A stretch of DNA of 64,000 nucleotides from assembly GCF_000315015.1 (NCBI RefSeq), contig NZ_BAEP01000005.1, positions 62,001 through 126,000 of the forward strand, given 5' to 3'. The notes under the pieces were generated by a model. That model was not told where the DNA came from and ran no database searches. It saw only the letters and a program-made list of their open reading frames with translations. Made by a program: the position numbers and the translations under genes. This DNA is from Paraglaciecola mesophila KMM 241. Lineage in GTDB: Bacteria > Pseudomonadota > Gammaproteobacteria > Enterobacterales > Alteromonadaceae. Shown one piece after another: positions 10,037-18,574 of the stretch; positions within the stretch are counted from its first letter, which is position 1, and each line of letters begins with the position of its first letter.

Positions 10037-11386
10037 ATGAGCCAATCCCTCCCCACCAACCCCGAAAAATTCAGTTTAACTGCCAGAATATTTTTCGGCA
10101 TGCTGGCCGGTATCATTATCGGTGGCCTTCTCCAGCAACTGTTTGATGATAGCGGAGATTTTTCGTTTAGTGTATTTGGGTTAGAGGTTTCTACGTATGG
10201 ACTTTTAGTCGATGGTATATTTAATGTTGTCGGGCAAATTTTTATCGCCAGCCTTAAAATGCTCGTCGTGCCCTTGGTGTTTGTTTCATTGGTTTGCGGT
10301 ACCGCAAGTTTGTCGGATCCGAGTAAACTAGGTCGTTTGGGCGGCAAGTCTATTCTGCTTTATATTGGCACTACTGCCATTGCCATTTCTTTAGCGGTTG
10401 GTTTTGCACTTTTGGTCTCCCCTGGTGAATCGATTAGCATGACCACGGACGCTGCCTATCAAGCTAAAGAGGCACCGAGTCTCGGTCAAGTTATCATCAA
10501 TATGATGCCTTCAAACCCAGTCAGCGCAATGGCCGAAGGTAACATGCTGCAAATTATCGTATTTTCGGTATTATTCGGTGTGGCTATGTCGATGGCGGGC
10601 GAGGCAGGTAAACGTTTAACGTCAATGTTTGAAGATCTTAGCGAAGTAGTGATGAAGCTGGTCACTATTTTAATGAACCTAGCGCCTTACGGCGTATTTG
10701 TTTTGATGGCAAAACTTTTCGCCACTATCGGCTTTGATACCATTGCAGGTTTACTCAAATACTTCTTGCTTGTGATGTTCGTATTAATGGTGCATGCGTT
10801 TGTGTCATACCCTATTATTTTAAAACTCTTAAGTGGACTCAGTCCAATCATCTTACTGCGAAAGATGCGTGACGCAGCCATTTTCGCTTTCAGTACCTCA
10901 AGCAGCGGCGCGACCTTACCCGTTACGCTAGAAACGGCAACCAACAAACTGGGCGTAAAGCCTTCTGTTGCATCTTTCACCATTCCTCTTGGCGCGACAA
11001 TAAACATGGACGGCACAGCCATTATGCAAGGCGTGGCAACGGTGTTTATCGCGCAGGTTTACGGCATTGATTTATCTTTGGGCGACTACATGATGGTGAT
11101 CGTAACAGCCACGCTAGCATCCGTTGGTACAGCGGGGGTGCCAGGTGTTGGTTTAATTATGCTGGCCATGGTGCTGCAACAAGTGAACTTGCCGGTTGAA
11201 GGCATTGCTTTAATTATCGGAGTTGACCGGTTACTCGATATGACACGCACCTCGGTAAACGTGACCGGTGACTGTATGGTGGCCTGTATCGTCGCCAAAA
11301 GTGAGGGAGAGTTTGATATTGATAGATACAACGATCCTGAGGCAGGTAAAGAGGAAGAAACATTGCATTCGCCGAAAGCGAGTTAG
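10037..11386 (+). CDS. Dicarboxylate/amino acid:cation symporter (DAACS family)
   Basis: This inner-membrane secondary transporter of the GltP/DctA type imports acidic amino acids or C4-dicarboxylates with Na+ or H+. The family signatures are all present: the Ser-rich hairpin STSSSGATLPVT, GATINMDGTA in TM7, the second hairpin GTAGVPGVG, and DRLLDMTRTSVNVTGD in TM8. The start at 10037 is preceded by CAGGA; a longer frame from 10007 lacks one. At 449 residues it is full length. Motifs do not separate glutamate/aspartate from succinate/fumarate specificity. Confidence 0.92.
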   Translation: MSQSLPTNPEKFSLTARIFFGMLAGIIIGGLLQQLFDDSGDFSFSVFGLEVSTYGLLVDGIFNVVGQIFIASLKMLVVPLVFVSLVCGTASLSDPSKLGRLGGKSILLYIGTTAIAISLAVGFALLVSPGESISMTTDAAYQAKEAPSLGQVIINMMPSNPVSAMAEGNMLQIIVFSVLFGVAMSMAGEAGKRLTSMFEDLSEVVMKLVTILMNLAPYGVFVLMAKLFATIGFDTIAGLLKYFLLVMFVLMVHAFVSYPIILKLLSGLSPIILLRKMRDAAIFAFSTSSSGATLPVTLETATNKLGVKPSVASFTIPLGATINMDGTAIMQGVATVFIAQVYGIDLSLGDYMMVIVTATLASVGTAGVPGVGLIMLAMVLQQVNLPVEGIALIIGVDRLLDMTRTSVNVTGDCMVACIVAKSEGEFDIDRYNDPEAGKEEETLHSPKAS

Positions 11387-11434
11387 CCGTTGCCTCTCAT
11401 GAGCCGCCGCTAACAATGCGAGACATAAAATGAT

Positions 11435-11470
11435 AAAAGGCAGTGCATTGAAAACGCACTGCCTTTTTTT
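11435..11470. terminator. Bidirectional terminator between the symporter gene and lolE
   Basis: The stem AAAAGGCAGTGC pairs with GCACTGCCTTTT around a nine-base loop and is followed by a T7 run, with an A-run on the other side. It lies between convergent genes and serves both. Confidence 0.92.
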
Positions 11471-11493
11471 GTAACTGATGAAGGTACTTGCGG

Positions 11494-12729
11494 CTAATGC
11501 CCTAATACCGTTGCAGGATTAACCTTGGCAGCTTTGCGCGCGGGATAAAGGGTTGCCAGCAAAGTCAATGCGATAGCGATGAAGCCAGTAATATACACCT
11601 CATGCCATTTCAAGGCAGATGGTAAGAAGTTGATAAAGTAAATATCCCCAGATAGAAATTGAAAACCTGTTAGACGTTCAATACCCTGCGCGACCGAAGA
11701 TAAATTTAACGCCATTAAAATGCCGCAAACCAAACCAATTAAGGTGCCTATTAGCCCATTTATCAGGCCCTGAAGCATAAAAATCAGAATAATACTGCTG
11801 TCAGTTGTACCCATTGTTTTGAGCATGGCAATTTCAGATTGCTTTTCATTTACTGCCATCACTAACGTCGACACAATGTTAAAACACGCCACACCTATCA
11901 CAAGGATAAGCGTGATATACACTACTACACGCACCAGTTGAATATCTTGGTATAAGTGACCTTGGGTCCGAGTCCAATCAGACATGTATACTTCATGGGA
12001 GAAGCCGTAACCGATCTCACGGGTAATCATGGAGGCGGCGAATGGGTCGTGATAGCGAAAACGCAGACCTTGCACGCCATAAGTGACTCCTAGTGTTTCT
12101 GAAGCCAATGGCAAATGCATATAGCCAATGTGGTTGTCTAACTCACCACCAATTTTAACTTCACCGACCACGGTTAACCAAAGTGTTTTCGGGGCGCGAA
12201 TGGACAAGTCATCACTCAACTGAGGTAGTAATAGTTTCACTTTATCACCTAACGTAATGCCCAGTTTAGCCATCGCTCCAGCTCCCAGCATTACCCCCTG
12301 CTGATTGTCGCTAAACGCTTGCCATTGCTCGGACGGCACACTGCTGAGCATACCGTCATTTTCTGCGTACTTTGTATCTATGCCCACTAACTCAATGGCT
12401 TTCATTTTTTTGCCTTTTTGCAACATGCCCGTGGCTTTTGTGTAGGGCTGAACAGACTCAATGCGCGGATCTGACTGTAAGGCTGTTACTTCTTTTTGCC
12501 ATTCGGAAATGCCCTGACTACTAACAGCATATAGTTCACCGTGTGGAATGATCGATAAAAGTCGGTCTTTAAGCTCACGTTCAAAGCCATTCATAACAGA
12601 TAGCAACAAAATCAATACAAAACAGCCTAGGGCTATGCCAAATGTAGACGAAGCGGAGATGAACGAAATGTAGCCATTTTGCTGCTTACTGCTGCGAAAT
12701 CGCCACGCCATTTGAAAAATTAAATTCAT
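11494..12729 (-). CDS. lolE: Lipoprotein-releasing ABC transporter permease LolE
   Basis: LolE is a permease of the LolCDE complex, which extracts outer-membrane lipoproteins from the inner membrane and passes them to LolA. The protein has the FtsX/MacB plan: one N-terminal TM (about 20-45), a large periplasmic domain (about 50-255) and three C-terminal TMs. The motifs GVACFNIVSTLVMAV and FLSGDIYFINFLPS are closer to LolE than to LolC. Its ATG lies 14 bases after the lolD stop, so the two are cotranscribed. No lolC gene is adjacent; it is either elsewhere or replaced by a single-permease arrangement. Confidence 0.88.
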   Translation of the reverse strand: MNLIFQMAWRFRSSKQQNGYISFISASSTFGIALGCFVLILLLSVMNGFERELKDRLLSIIPHGELYAVSSQGISEWQKEVTALQSDPRIESVQPYTKATGMLQKGKKMKAIELVGIDTKYAENDGMLSSVPSEQWQAFSDNQQGVMLGAGAMAKLGITLGDKVKLLLPQLSDDLSIRAPKTLWLTVVGEVKIGGELDNHIGYMHLPLASETLGVTYGVQGLRFRYHDPFAASMITREIGYGFSHEVYMSDWTRTQGHLYQDIQLVRVVVYITLILVIGVACFNIVSTLVMAVNEKQSEIAMLKTMGTTDSSIILIFMLQGLINGLIGTLIGLVCGILMALNLSSVAQGIERLTGFQFLSGDIYFINFLPSALKWHEVYITGFIAIALTLLATLYPARKAAKVNPATVLGH

Positions 12730-12743
12730 TTAATCTCTACTTT

Positions 12744-13427
12744 TTAATCGAGTTGTGGACTAAGTTGCCCATTAACTAAACGCAGAGAGCGGTCGAGGCG
12801 CTTCGCTAACTGGATATCATGGGTGACCACAATAAAACTTGTTTGGCTAATATCACGCAATTCGTTTAGCAACTGATAGATCCCTTCACCGGTTTTGGTG
12901 TCCAAGTTACCAGTTGGCTCGTCGGCCAACACTAATTTCGGCTGATTAACTAATGCTCTGGCAATCGCCACGCGCTGTCGCTCTCCGCCAGATAACATGC
13001 TTGGCCTGTGCGTTAAGCGATGGGCTAAACCGACTTTTTCAAGCATATTCTGTGCATGGTGCATCGCTTCTTCGCGTTTCTCATTGGCAATTAAGCGAGG
13101 CATAGCCACATTTTCCAGCGCACTAAATTCAGGTAATAAATGATGTGCTTGGTAGACAAAGCCGAGTGATTGATTACGAAATTTCGCCTGTTCGGCACTC
13201 GTGAAGGAAAAGATATCCTGTTGTTCAAATAGCACGGTGCCCGATGTGGGCTGATCCAATGCCCCGAGTAAGTGTAATAAAGTACTTTTTCCTGAGCCTG
13301 AACTGCCGATAATGGCGAGCTGTTCAGATGTATTAACGCTTAGATTTACATTATTTAGTATCTGAACACTTTCTTTACCATCGTCATACTGTTTAGATAA
13401 ATGGTCACATTTCAGCAGTTCATGCAT
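12744..13427 (-). CDS. lolD: Lipoprotein-releasing ABC transporter ATP-binding protein LolD
   Basis: LolD is the ATPase that powers lipoprotein release by LolCDE. It has Walker [10 protein letters not shown], the Q-loop [10 protein letters not shown], the signature [15 protein letters not shown], Walker [13 protein letters not shown] and the switch His in VVTHD. I start it at 13427 ([12 protein letters not shown]), giving 227 residues as expected. The frame is open to 13511, but the extra residues are not family-like and would overlap the preceding gene. It follows the CNNM-like gene by about 40 bases and precedes lolE by 14. Confidence 0.95.
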   Translation of the reverse strand: MHELLKCDHLSKQYDDGKESVQILNNVNLSVNTSEQLAIIGSSGSGKSTLLHLLGALDQPTSGTVLFEQQDIFSFTSAEQAKFRNQSLGFVYQAHHLLPEFSALENVAMPRLIANEKREEAMHHAQNMLEKVGLAHRLTHRPSMLSGGERQRVAIARALVNQPKLVLADEPTGNLDTKTGEGIYQLLNELRDISQTSFIVVTHDIQLAKRLDRSLRLVNGQLSPQLD

Positions 13428-13467
13428 ATATTCGTTCTTACCTTTGATGTCAGTCTTTAGCTGTCGT

Positions 13468-14529
13468 TTATGATTTTGTTTGTGATGTTTTATGCAAAGC
13501 TGCGCGTTCACGGCGACGCCACATTAACCTCGCTAATTTTTTCATACTCACGTTTTTATCGTTTTCATCGACGATTTCTACACCCAGTAATGATTCCGTG
13601 AGATCTTCGTCCGTTAAAATACCTTCTAGTCCGCCATATTCATCCACTACCAATAGCATATTAGCGCGCCTGGTATGTAATGGATGCAAAGCTGCTGACA
13701 GTGGCATACTGCTTAACAGCGTGACCATGTCTTTTCGATATACGCTCAGCGGGTTCTTTTCATTCTTGCGGATCATGGCTAGCAAAATATCTTTTTTTAA
13801 TACGTAACCCGTTATTTTCTCTGGTTCTGATTGCTCGTAAATCGGAATACGGGAAAACTCAATTGTTCCATGCTTATGGTAAAACGCCTCGACAGTCATG
13901 TTTTCTGGAACAGAAAAAATAACCGTACGATGTGTCATGGCACTTTTTATTTTGAGTTCATCAAGGGCCAGCAAGTTCTGTAATATATTCGCCTCTTGCT
14001 TGGCTATTTGCCCTTCTTGATAGGATTCATCCGTTAACACGGCTAACTCGGCTTTACTCAGCCCTTTTAGCGGAGAGTCATCGCTGAACCCTGCAGTCAG
14101 CTTGTTCGCCAGCATTACGAACGGATAGAGACACAAAATCAAGTACTTAAGAAAATACGCTGTGGCAGGGGCTAATTTTCGCCAGTAGGTGGCGCCCATT
14201 GTTTTTGGGATGATTTCTGAAAAGACTAGGATGAATAAAGTTAAAATAGCAGAGATAACGCCCATGTAAACTTCGCCAAAGACGGCAACCGCTTGGGCTC
14301 CTGCCCCCGCCGCCCCCATGGTATGAGCCACTGTGTTCAAAGTAAGAATTGCCGCCAGAGGGTTATTAATGTTTTGAATTTGCAGGCGTAGCATTTCTCC
14401 ACTTTTGTGTTTTTGCTTCTCTAGCACAGATATATAAGCAGAGGACACACTCAATATCACGGCTTCTGCAATAGAGCATATAAAAGATACGCCCAACGCC
14501 AAAACAATATAAAATATCAGTAAGATCAA
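13468..14529 (-). CDS. CNNM/HlyC-CorC family membrane protein with CBS domains
   Basis: The protein has an N-terminal CNNM (DUF21) transmembrane domain of about 180 residues, with [14 protein letters not shown] and [12 protein letters not shown]. Two CBS domains follow at the C-terminus ([17 protein letters not shown] ends the second). The CorC_HlyC transporter-associated domain of longer relatives is missing; the protein ends with a basic tail. Relatives are linked to magnesium or cobalt efflux. I prefer the TTG at 14529, with AGGTGG five bases before it, over the TTG at 14562, because it gives the typical opening [TTG][12 protein letters not shown]. It is first in an apparent operon with lolD-lolE. 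Confidence 0.85.
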   Translation of the reverse strand: MILLIFYIVLALGVSFICSIAEAVILSVSSAYISVLEKQKHKSGEMLRLQIQNINNPLAAILTLNTVAHTMGAAGAGAQAVAVFGEVYMGVISAILTLFILVFSEIIPKTMGATYWRKLAPATAYFLKYLILCLYPFVMLANKLTAGFSDDSPLKGLSKAELAVLTDESYQEGQIAKQEANILQNLLALDELKIKSAMTHRTVIFSVPENMTVEAFYHKHGTIEFSRIPIYEQSEPEKITGYVLKKDILLAMIRKNEKNPLSVYRKDMVTLLSSMPLSAALHPLHTRRANMLLVVDEYGGLEGILTDEDLTESLLGVEIVDENDKNVSMKKLARLMWRRRERAALHKTSQTKS

Positions 14530-14740
14530 ACTAACCCACCTATTCGTCGATCGTTCGTGCAAAAATATAACATCAGCACGGTAAAATTCAGAACAAGCAG
14601 TTTACCTCAAGCATAAGGTAATGACATGAATTTCAGCCACATAGCTAAGCACTGTACAAGATAAGTTGTTTCAAATATTTGCCAAGAATTGGCAGAGATA
14701 ACAAAGAATAAAACTAGGATAAAACAAGAAGAAAAATTAA

Positions 14741-14817
14741 TGGCGGAACGGACGAGACTCGAACTCGCGACCCCCGGCGTGACAGGCCGGTATTCTAACC
14801 AACTGAACTACCGCTCC
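14741..14817 (-). tRNA. tRNA-Asp (GTC), third copy
   Basis: This is a 77-base tRNA with encoded CCA. The acceptor arms GGAGCGG and CCGTTCC pair with one G-T wobble. The anticodon loop CTGTCAC gives GTC, and the T-loop is GTTCGAGTC. It is identical to the two copies on its right. Confidence 0.97.
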
Positions 14818-14842
14818 CCATATAATTTTGTTGTTTTGAAAT

Positions 14843-14919
14843 TGGCGGAACGGACGAGACTCGAACTCGCGACCCCCGGCGTGACAGGCCGGTATTCTAA
14901 CCAACTGAACTACCGCTCC
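14843..14919 (-). tRNA. tRNA-Asp (GTC), second copy
   Basis: This 77-base copy is identical to its neighbours, with encoded CCA and anticodon GTC. It is separated from the third copy by 25 bases and from the first by 32 bases, consistent with one polycistronic transcript. Confidence 0.97.
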
Positions 14920-14951
14920 GCTGTTTCAAAACCGAAAATATTAAAAGAAAT

Positions 14952-15028
14952 TGGCGGAACGGACGAGACTCGAACTCGCGACCCCCGGCGTGACAGGCCG
15001 GTATTCTAACCAACTGAACTACCGCTCC
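14952..15028 (-). tRNA. tRNA-Asp (GTC), first copy
   Basis: This is the promoter-proximal copy of the triplet, 77 bases with encoded CCA and anticodon GTC. The predicted promoter -10 lies about 67 bases upstream. Confidence 0.97.
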
Positions 15029-15094
15029 AGTTTCTTTAATACTTTCAACGAGTTAAGAAGTTAATCTAGGACCTTCCCCTCAACCGCGGCGCAG

Positions 15095-15123
15095 ATAATA
15101 CGGTTAACCCCGTATCGAGTCAA
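15095..15123 (-). promoter_or_regulatory. Promoter of the tRNA-Asp array
   Basis: On the minus strand, TTGACT and TATTAT are separated by exactly 17 bases. The discriminator after the -10 is GC-rich (CTGCGCCGCGG), as in stable-RNA promoters under stringent control. The predicted start is near 15088, with about 60 bases of leader before the first tRNA. Confidence 0.8.
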
Positions 15124-15210
15124 CTGCTTTTTCTGGATTTTATCGCTTAATTTCAATATTTTCGTTTGTTTGCCTACGCAGTGAGCAATTTGACCAAAAT
15201 GCATTCAACA

Positions 15211-16656
15211 TTAGGCTTTTTTCTTAGGGCTGTCTTTCTGCGCGGCTTCCTTTTTCTTCTTATCGGCTTTATCACTTTCCCCTTCTGCATCATCTTTTTT
15301 ACGCGCAAAGCGCAATTTAAGCCTTACAAACCATCCCGTTTTAATCTCGCTCGTGTCACTTTGTTCTGTGTTCTCGCTTAAAACCTCGCTAACCATGAGC
15401 GGTTTTTCTCTGGTAACAAACCAAATCAGCGTTCCCCCCACAATTAATAGAAATACATTGATACCAACTATCAACATGATCAAGGTCGATGTTTCCATTT
15501 CTGGTTCAGCGTCGAGTTGAGATTGAGCCGTCAATGGCCGACCCTGTTCATTCCTAATTTGCGTGCCTTCCCCTGCTGTAGTTTCATCTATCACTGGTTC
15601 GACCAAAGGCTCTTCTGTTAAGAAACTAAATTCGGGCACGTCCAAAATAAGGTCACGGCCGTCTATGGTCTTGCCAAATGCGGTCAACTTCACACGATAA
15701 ACACCATATTCATAATTGACGATCATGTACTCGCGTATATCAGGTGACTCGTCAGTAATGGAAAAGTTTTGAATATCGCCATTTGGAAATTTGACTTTGC
15801 CGTCAATCAACAACGAAGACATATCGATATGTTCTCGGTCTGCATCGACCATGAGCTTGTGATATCCACCTCCCCCGCCATTTTGCTCAACCGTGATATG
15901 GATGGGATTGGGGTATAGCATCACCGGCTCGCCCACTTGCTCTCGTGAGAACATAGGCGTGCTTACCATAAAGGTCGGGATCCACTCACCAGCAGCCACT
16001 GACAAATTAAACTGGCCAGTGAATGTGCCATCTAGGGGAATTTCATCCATTCCCTGGCCATTATCTTCAAATGTTGCAATAGTTTGTGAGTCAGCACCAA
16101 AATTATTACTGTCTGGATTGTTTGTGCTGAAGAATTGCATATTGAGCGTAACGACGTCTCTAAACTCGGTGTAATTGATTGGCTCGCCGCCATTGGTGAG
16201 ATAAGCGGTTTGCTTGAGAATCTCTCCAGAGAAGATAACACTGGGTAACGGCTCAGCATGAAGCGATAAATCACTAATAACCATCACTCGGCTACCCGGC
16301 TCAATTTCGCCTATCGCTTGCCAAGGGCCTGGCATCGGTTTTTTAATACTGACCATGTCATAGGTTGCAGTATCGAACCAAAAAATATCTTCGCCATCAG
16401 CCTGAGACTGATAGATTTTGCTGCCATCGGGCTTTACTAATACAACAGGTACACTGCCGTATTCGCGAAAAAAGACCATGGTAATTTCATCCACTTCGAA
16501 ATCAATTCGAAAGCGGTTTTGTAATAGCTCTATGCTGTTTTGAAAGTCATCGCCTAATGACGTAAGCGGATTGGATGCGGGCTGTTCTGCTTGAGGCGAT
16601 TGTGCGCTAACAAAAGCAGGTAATATAAGCGCACTAAATAACAGACGTTTTAACAT
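15211..16656 (-). CDS. TIGR03503 family membrane-anchored periplasmic protein
   Basis: This 481-residue protein matches what I know of TIGR03503, a family of unknown function found in Alteromonadales and Vibrionales. A signal peptide (about 1-18, ending FVSA) precedes a periplasmic region rich in beta strands, with a Gly-rich stretch NGGGGGYHK near 258. A single TM (STLIMLIVGINVFLLIVGG, about 395-415) leads to a Lys/Glu-rich cytoplasmic tail. Phrases such as FEDNGQGMDEIPLDGTFTG resemble Ig-like or Ca-binding folds. GGGA precedes the ATG. It starts 29 bases after dnaQ ends and is probably cotranscribed with it. Confidence 0.85.
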   Translation of the reverse strand: MLKRLLFSALILPAFVSAQSPQAEQPASNPLTSLGDDFQNSIELLQNRFRIDFEVDEITMVFFREYGSVPVVLVKPDGSKIYQSQADGEDIFWFDTATYDMVSIKKPMPGPWQAIGEIEPGSRVMVISDLSLHAEPLPSVIFSGEILKQTAYLTNGGEPINYTEFRDVVTLNMQFFSTNNPDSNNFGADSQTIATFEDNGQGMDEIPLDGTFTGQFNLSVAAGEWIPTFMVSTPMFSREQVGEPVMLYPNPIHITVEQNGGGGGYHKLMVDADREHIDMSSLLIDGKVKFPNGDIQNFSITDESPDIREYMIVNYEYGVYRVKLTAFGKTIDGRDLILDVPEFSFLTEEPLVEPVIDETTAGEGTQIRNEQGRPLTAQSQLDAEPEMETSTLIMLIVGINVFLLIVGGTLIWFVTREKPLMVSEVLSENTEQSDTSEIKTGWFVRLKLRFARKKDDAEGESDKADKKKKEAAQKDSPKKKA

Positions 16657-16685
16657 AGCATCCCAAATGTGTTGAAAATTGGCGC

Positions 16686-17393
16686 TTATTCACGCCACAA
16701 ACAAGAACCGCCTTCTTTATTAACCAGATCTAAACGCTTCTCGTGCTCTACTAATTCATCGGCTGTGGCGCGTAAAACCTTTAACTGATTTAACTGAGGA
16801 TCAAGCCTGCGAATACGCTCAACCTGACTACCACCTTCGGAGTTTGACTTACCAGACAAATTAAGATCCGTTTGCCCGCCGGTCATCATAAGATAAACGT
16901 CAGCTAGGATCTCGGAATCCAATAATGCGCCGTGCAATTCTCGATGGGAGTTATCTATGCCGTAGCGTTTACACAAAGCATCGAGATTGTTCTTCTGACC
17001 CGGGTGAATTTGCCGCGCCATTTCGAGTGTATCTAACACGGTACACATATCACTGGTTTTCTTGCCCGCCATCGCAGCAACTCGGGCAAACTCGTGATCC
17101 ATAAAGCCCACATCAAATGGCGCGTTATGAATAACTAGCTGAGCACCACTGATAAACTTGACAAAATCAGCAGCAATATCGGCAAAAAGCGGTTTGTCTA
17201 ACAGATACTCGTTAGTAATACCGTGAACTTCTATCGCTTCTTGTTCAATGAGTCTTTGGGGATTAACGTACACATGAAACGTGTTACCTGTTAAGCGGCG
17301 ATTTAGAAGCTCCACGCAGCCTATCTCAATGATTCTATGACCTTGCCTAGGATCAATGCCGGTCGTTTCTGTATCAAGTACGATTTGTCTCAT
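16686..17393 (-). CDS. dnaQ: DNA polymerase III epsilon subunit
   Basis: DnaQ is the 3'-5' proofreading exonuclease of the replicative polymerase core. The DEDDh motifs are present: ExoI VLDTETTG (Asp7, Glu9), ExoII HNAPFDVGFM and ExoIII HGALLDSEILADVY. A C-terminal tail of about 50 residues, ending in a Trp-containing LWRE, should bind the alpha subunit. At 235 residues it is normal length. It is divergent from rnhA across 80 bases, the same arrangement as in E. coli. Confidence 0.97.
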   Translation of the reverse strand: MRQIVLDTETTGIDPRQGHRIIEIGCVELLNRRLTGNTFHVYVNPQRLIEQEAIEVHGITNEYLLDKPLFADIAADFVKFISGAQLVIHNAPFDVGFMDHEFARVAAMAGKKTSDMCTVLDTLEMARQIHPGQKNNLDALCKRYGIDNSHRELHGALLDSEILADVYLMMTGGQTDLNLSGKSNSEGGSQVERIRRLDPQLNQLKVLRATADELVEHEKRLDLVNKEGGSCLWRE

Positions 17394-17473
17394 GTTTTCT
17401 CTATTTGTTTCGGGCTGACGTTAAGTGTTGATTACATTATACTGCGAAAAATTTTAAATGATTGATAAGCGAA

Positions 17474-17932
17474 ATGAAACACATAGAAATTTATACTGAC
17501 GGTTCTTGTTTGGGTAATCCAGGGCCAGGTGGTTATGGCGCGGTGCTATTATTCAATCAACACAGTAAAGAATTAAGTCAAGGCTTTGTTCACACCACTA
17601 ATAACCGAATGGAGCTACTGGCCACGATTGAGGCTTTAGCTAGCCTAACAGAGACATGTAAAGTTGATTTAACCACCGACAGTCAATATGTCAAAAACGG
17701 CATAAATCAATGGATAAAGAACTGGCGCAAGAATGGATGGCGTACATCAGATAAAAAACCGGTTAAGAATGTTGATCTATGGAAACGCTTAGATGAGCAG
17801 GTTGATCGACATGATGTTAAATGGCACTGGGTAAAAGGCCATTCAGGGCACCCCATGAACGAACGATGTGATGTATTAGCACGTGATGCAGCCTCTGGTA
17901 AGAGTTTATTACCCGATGAAGGATTTCAATGA
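17474..17932 (+). CDS. rnhA: Ribonuclease HI
   Basis: RNase HI degrades the RNA strand of RNA-DNA hybrids such as R-loops and primers. The catalytic DEDD residues are in [30 protein letters not shown] and CDVLARDAA, and the basic handle [16 protein letters not shown] is present. At 152 residues it is standard. I start it at the ATG at 17474, since the open frame before it offers only a TTG at 17462 and homology begins at [11 protein letters not shown]. It shares its upstream region with divergent dnaQ. Confidence 0.97.
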   Translation: MKHIEIYTDGSCLGNPGPGGYGAVLLFNQHSKELSQGFVHTTNNRMELLATIEALASLTETCKVDLTTDSQYVKNGINQWIKNWRKNGWRTSDKKPVKNVDLWKRLDEQVDRHDVKWHWVKGHSGHPMNERCDVLARDAASGKSLLPDEGFQ

Positions 17933-17959
17933 TAAGCGGTGCATAGTTAGTTCTGCGCA

Positions 17960-17982
17960 AAGGAGCCAATACTGGCTCCTTC
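17960..17982. terminator. Terminator between rnhA and the VOC gene
   Basis: A symmetric hairpin AAGGAGCCA-atac-TGGCTCCTT lies between convergent genes. The stem is 9 bp and the U-tract is short in both directions, so it is likely bidirectional but modest. Confidence 0.65.
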
Positions 17983-17990
17983 TAAATACG

Positions 17991-18344
17991 CTATTTATCA
18001 CTCCACACAGCATACTCATTACCGCAAGGGTCGCAAAAATGAAAGCGATGCCCGCCAGGAAAACTAAATACATCTTGAACGATCTTTCCTCCATGGGCTT
18101 CAATTTCGGCCTGGGTCGTTGCTAAATCATCGCTATAAAGTACAACTAACACACTACCATTGTCGGTTGATACACATTGCTTCGCGCTAAACATACCACC
18201 GTCAATACCTGCCCCGGTGAAGGCCGTGTAATCATGACCATAGTCAACAAACTCCCAGCCAAAGACCGCACTGAAAAAAGCCTTTGTGACACTTATATCT
18301 TTGACAGGAATTTCGATGTAATTAATTTTATGGTGTATTGACAT
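17991..18344 (-). CDS. VOC family (glyoxalase/bleomycin-resistance fold) protein
   Basis: This is a 117-residue single VOC domain made of two beta-alpha-beta-beta-beta modules: INYIEIPVKDISVTKAFFSA to the middle, and VLVVLYSDDLATTQ to CDPCGNEYAVWS. Metal-ligand positions of the fold appear as His/Glu in the first strand region (INYIEIP) and the Glu of GNEYAVW. The substrate cannot be told from the sequence. I use the ATG at 18344, with GGAG seven bases before it. It is convergent with rnhA. Confidence 0.88.
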   Translation of the reverse strand: MSIHHKINYIEIPVKDISVTKAFFSAVFGWEFVDYGHDYTAFTGAGIDGGMFSAKQCVSTDNGSVLVVLYSDDLATTQAEIEAHGGKIVQDVFSFPGGHRFHFCDPCGNEYAVWSDK

Positions 18345-18574
18345 CACTCGTCTCCAATTGTTGCTTGGCAGGTGCGCCTGCCTATTAACTATACGATATT
18401 TTTCACAGGTTCAAGCGTAAAGTAAAATGTAGAATTCGTTAAAATGTCGCTAACGGTAAGATCTCTGCAGTAAAAACCAGCAAAAGTTACATTAATTTAC
18501 ACTTGTAGATTCTAACGAGTAAAGATTTTCGTTAGGATGCATTATTGTTTTTATGTAAGTGAACCAAATTTTAT

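Noticed and set aside
14689-15009. A 106-codon plus-strand open frame with repeats like TRLELATPGVTGRY
   Set aside because: It is the antisense translation of the three tRNA-Asp genes, a well-known false ORF type.
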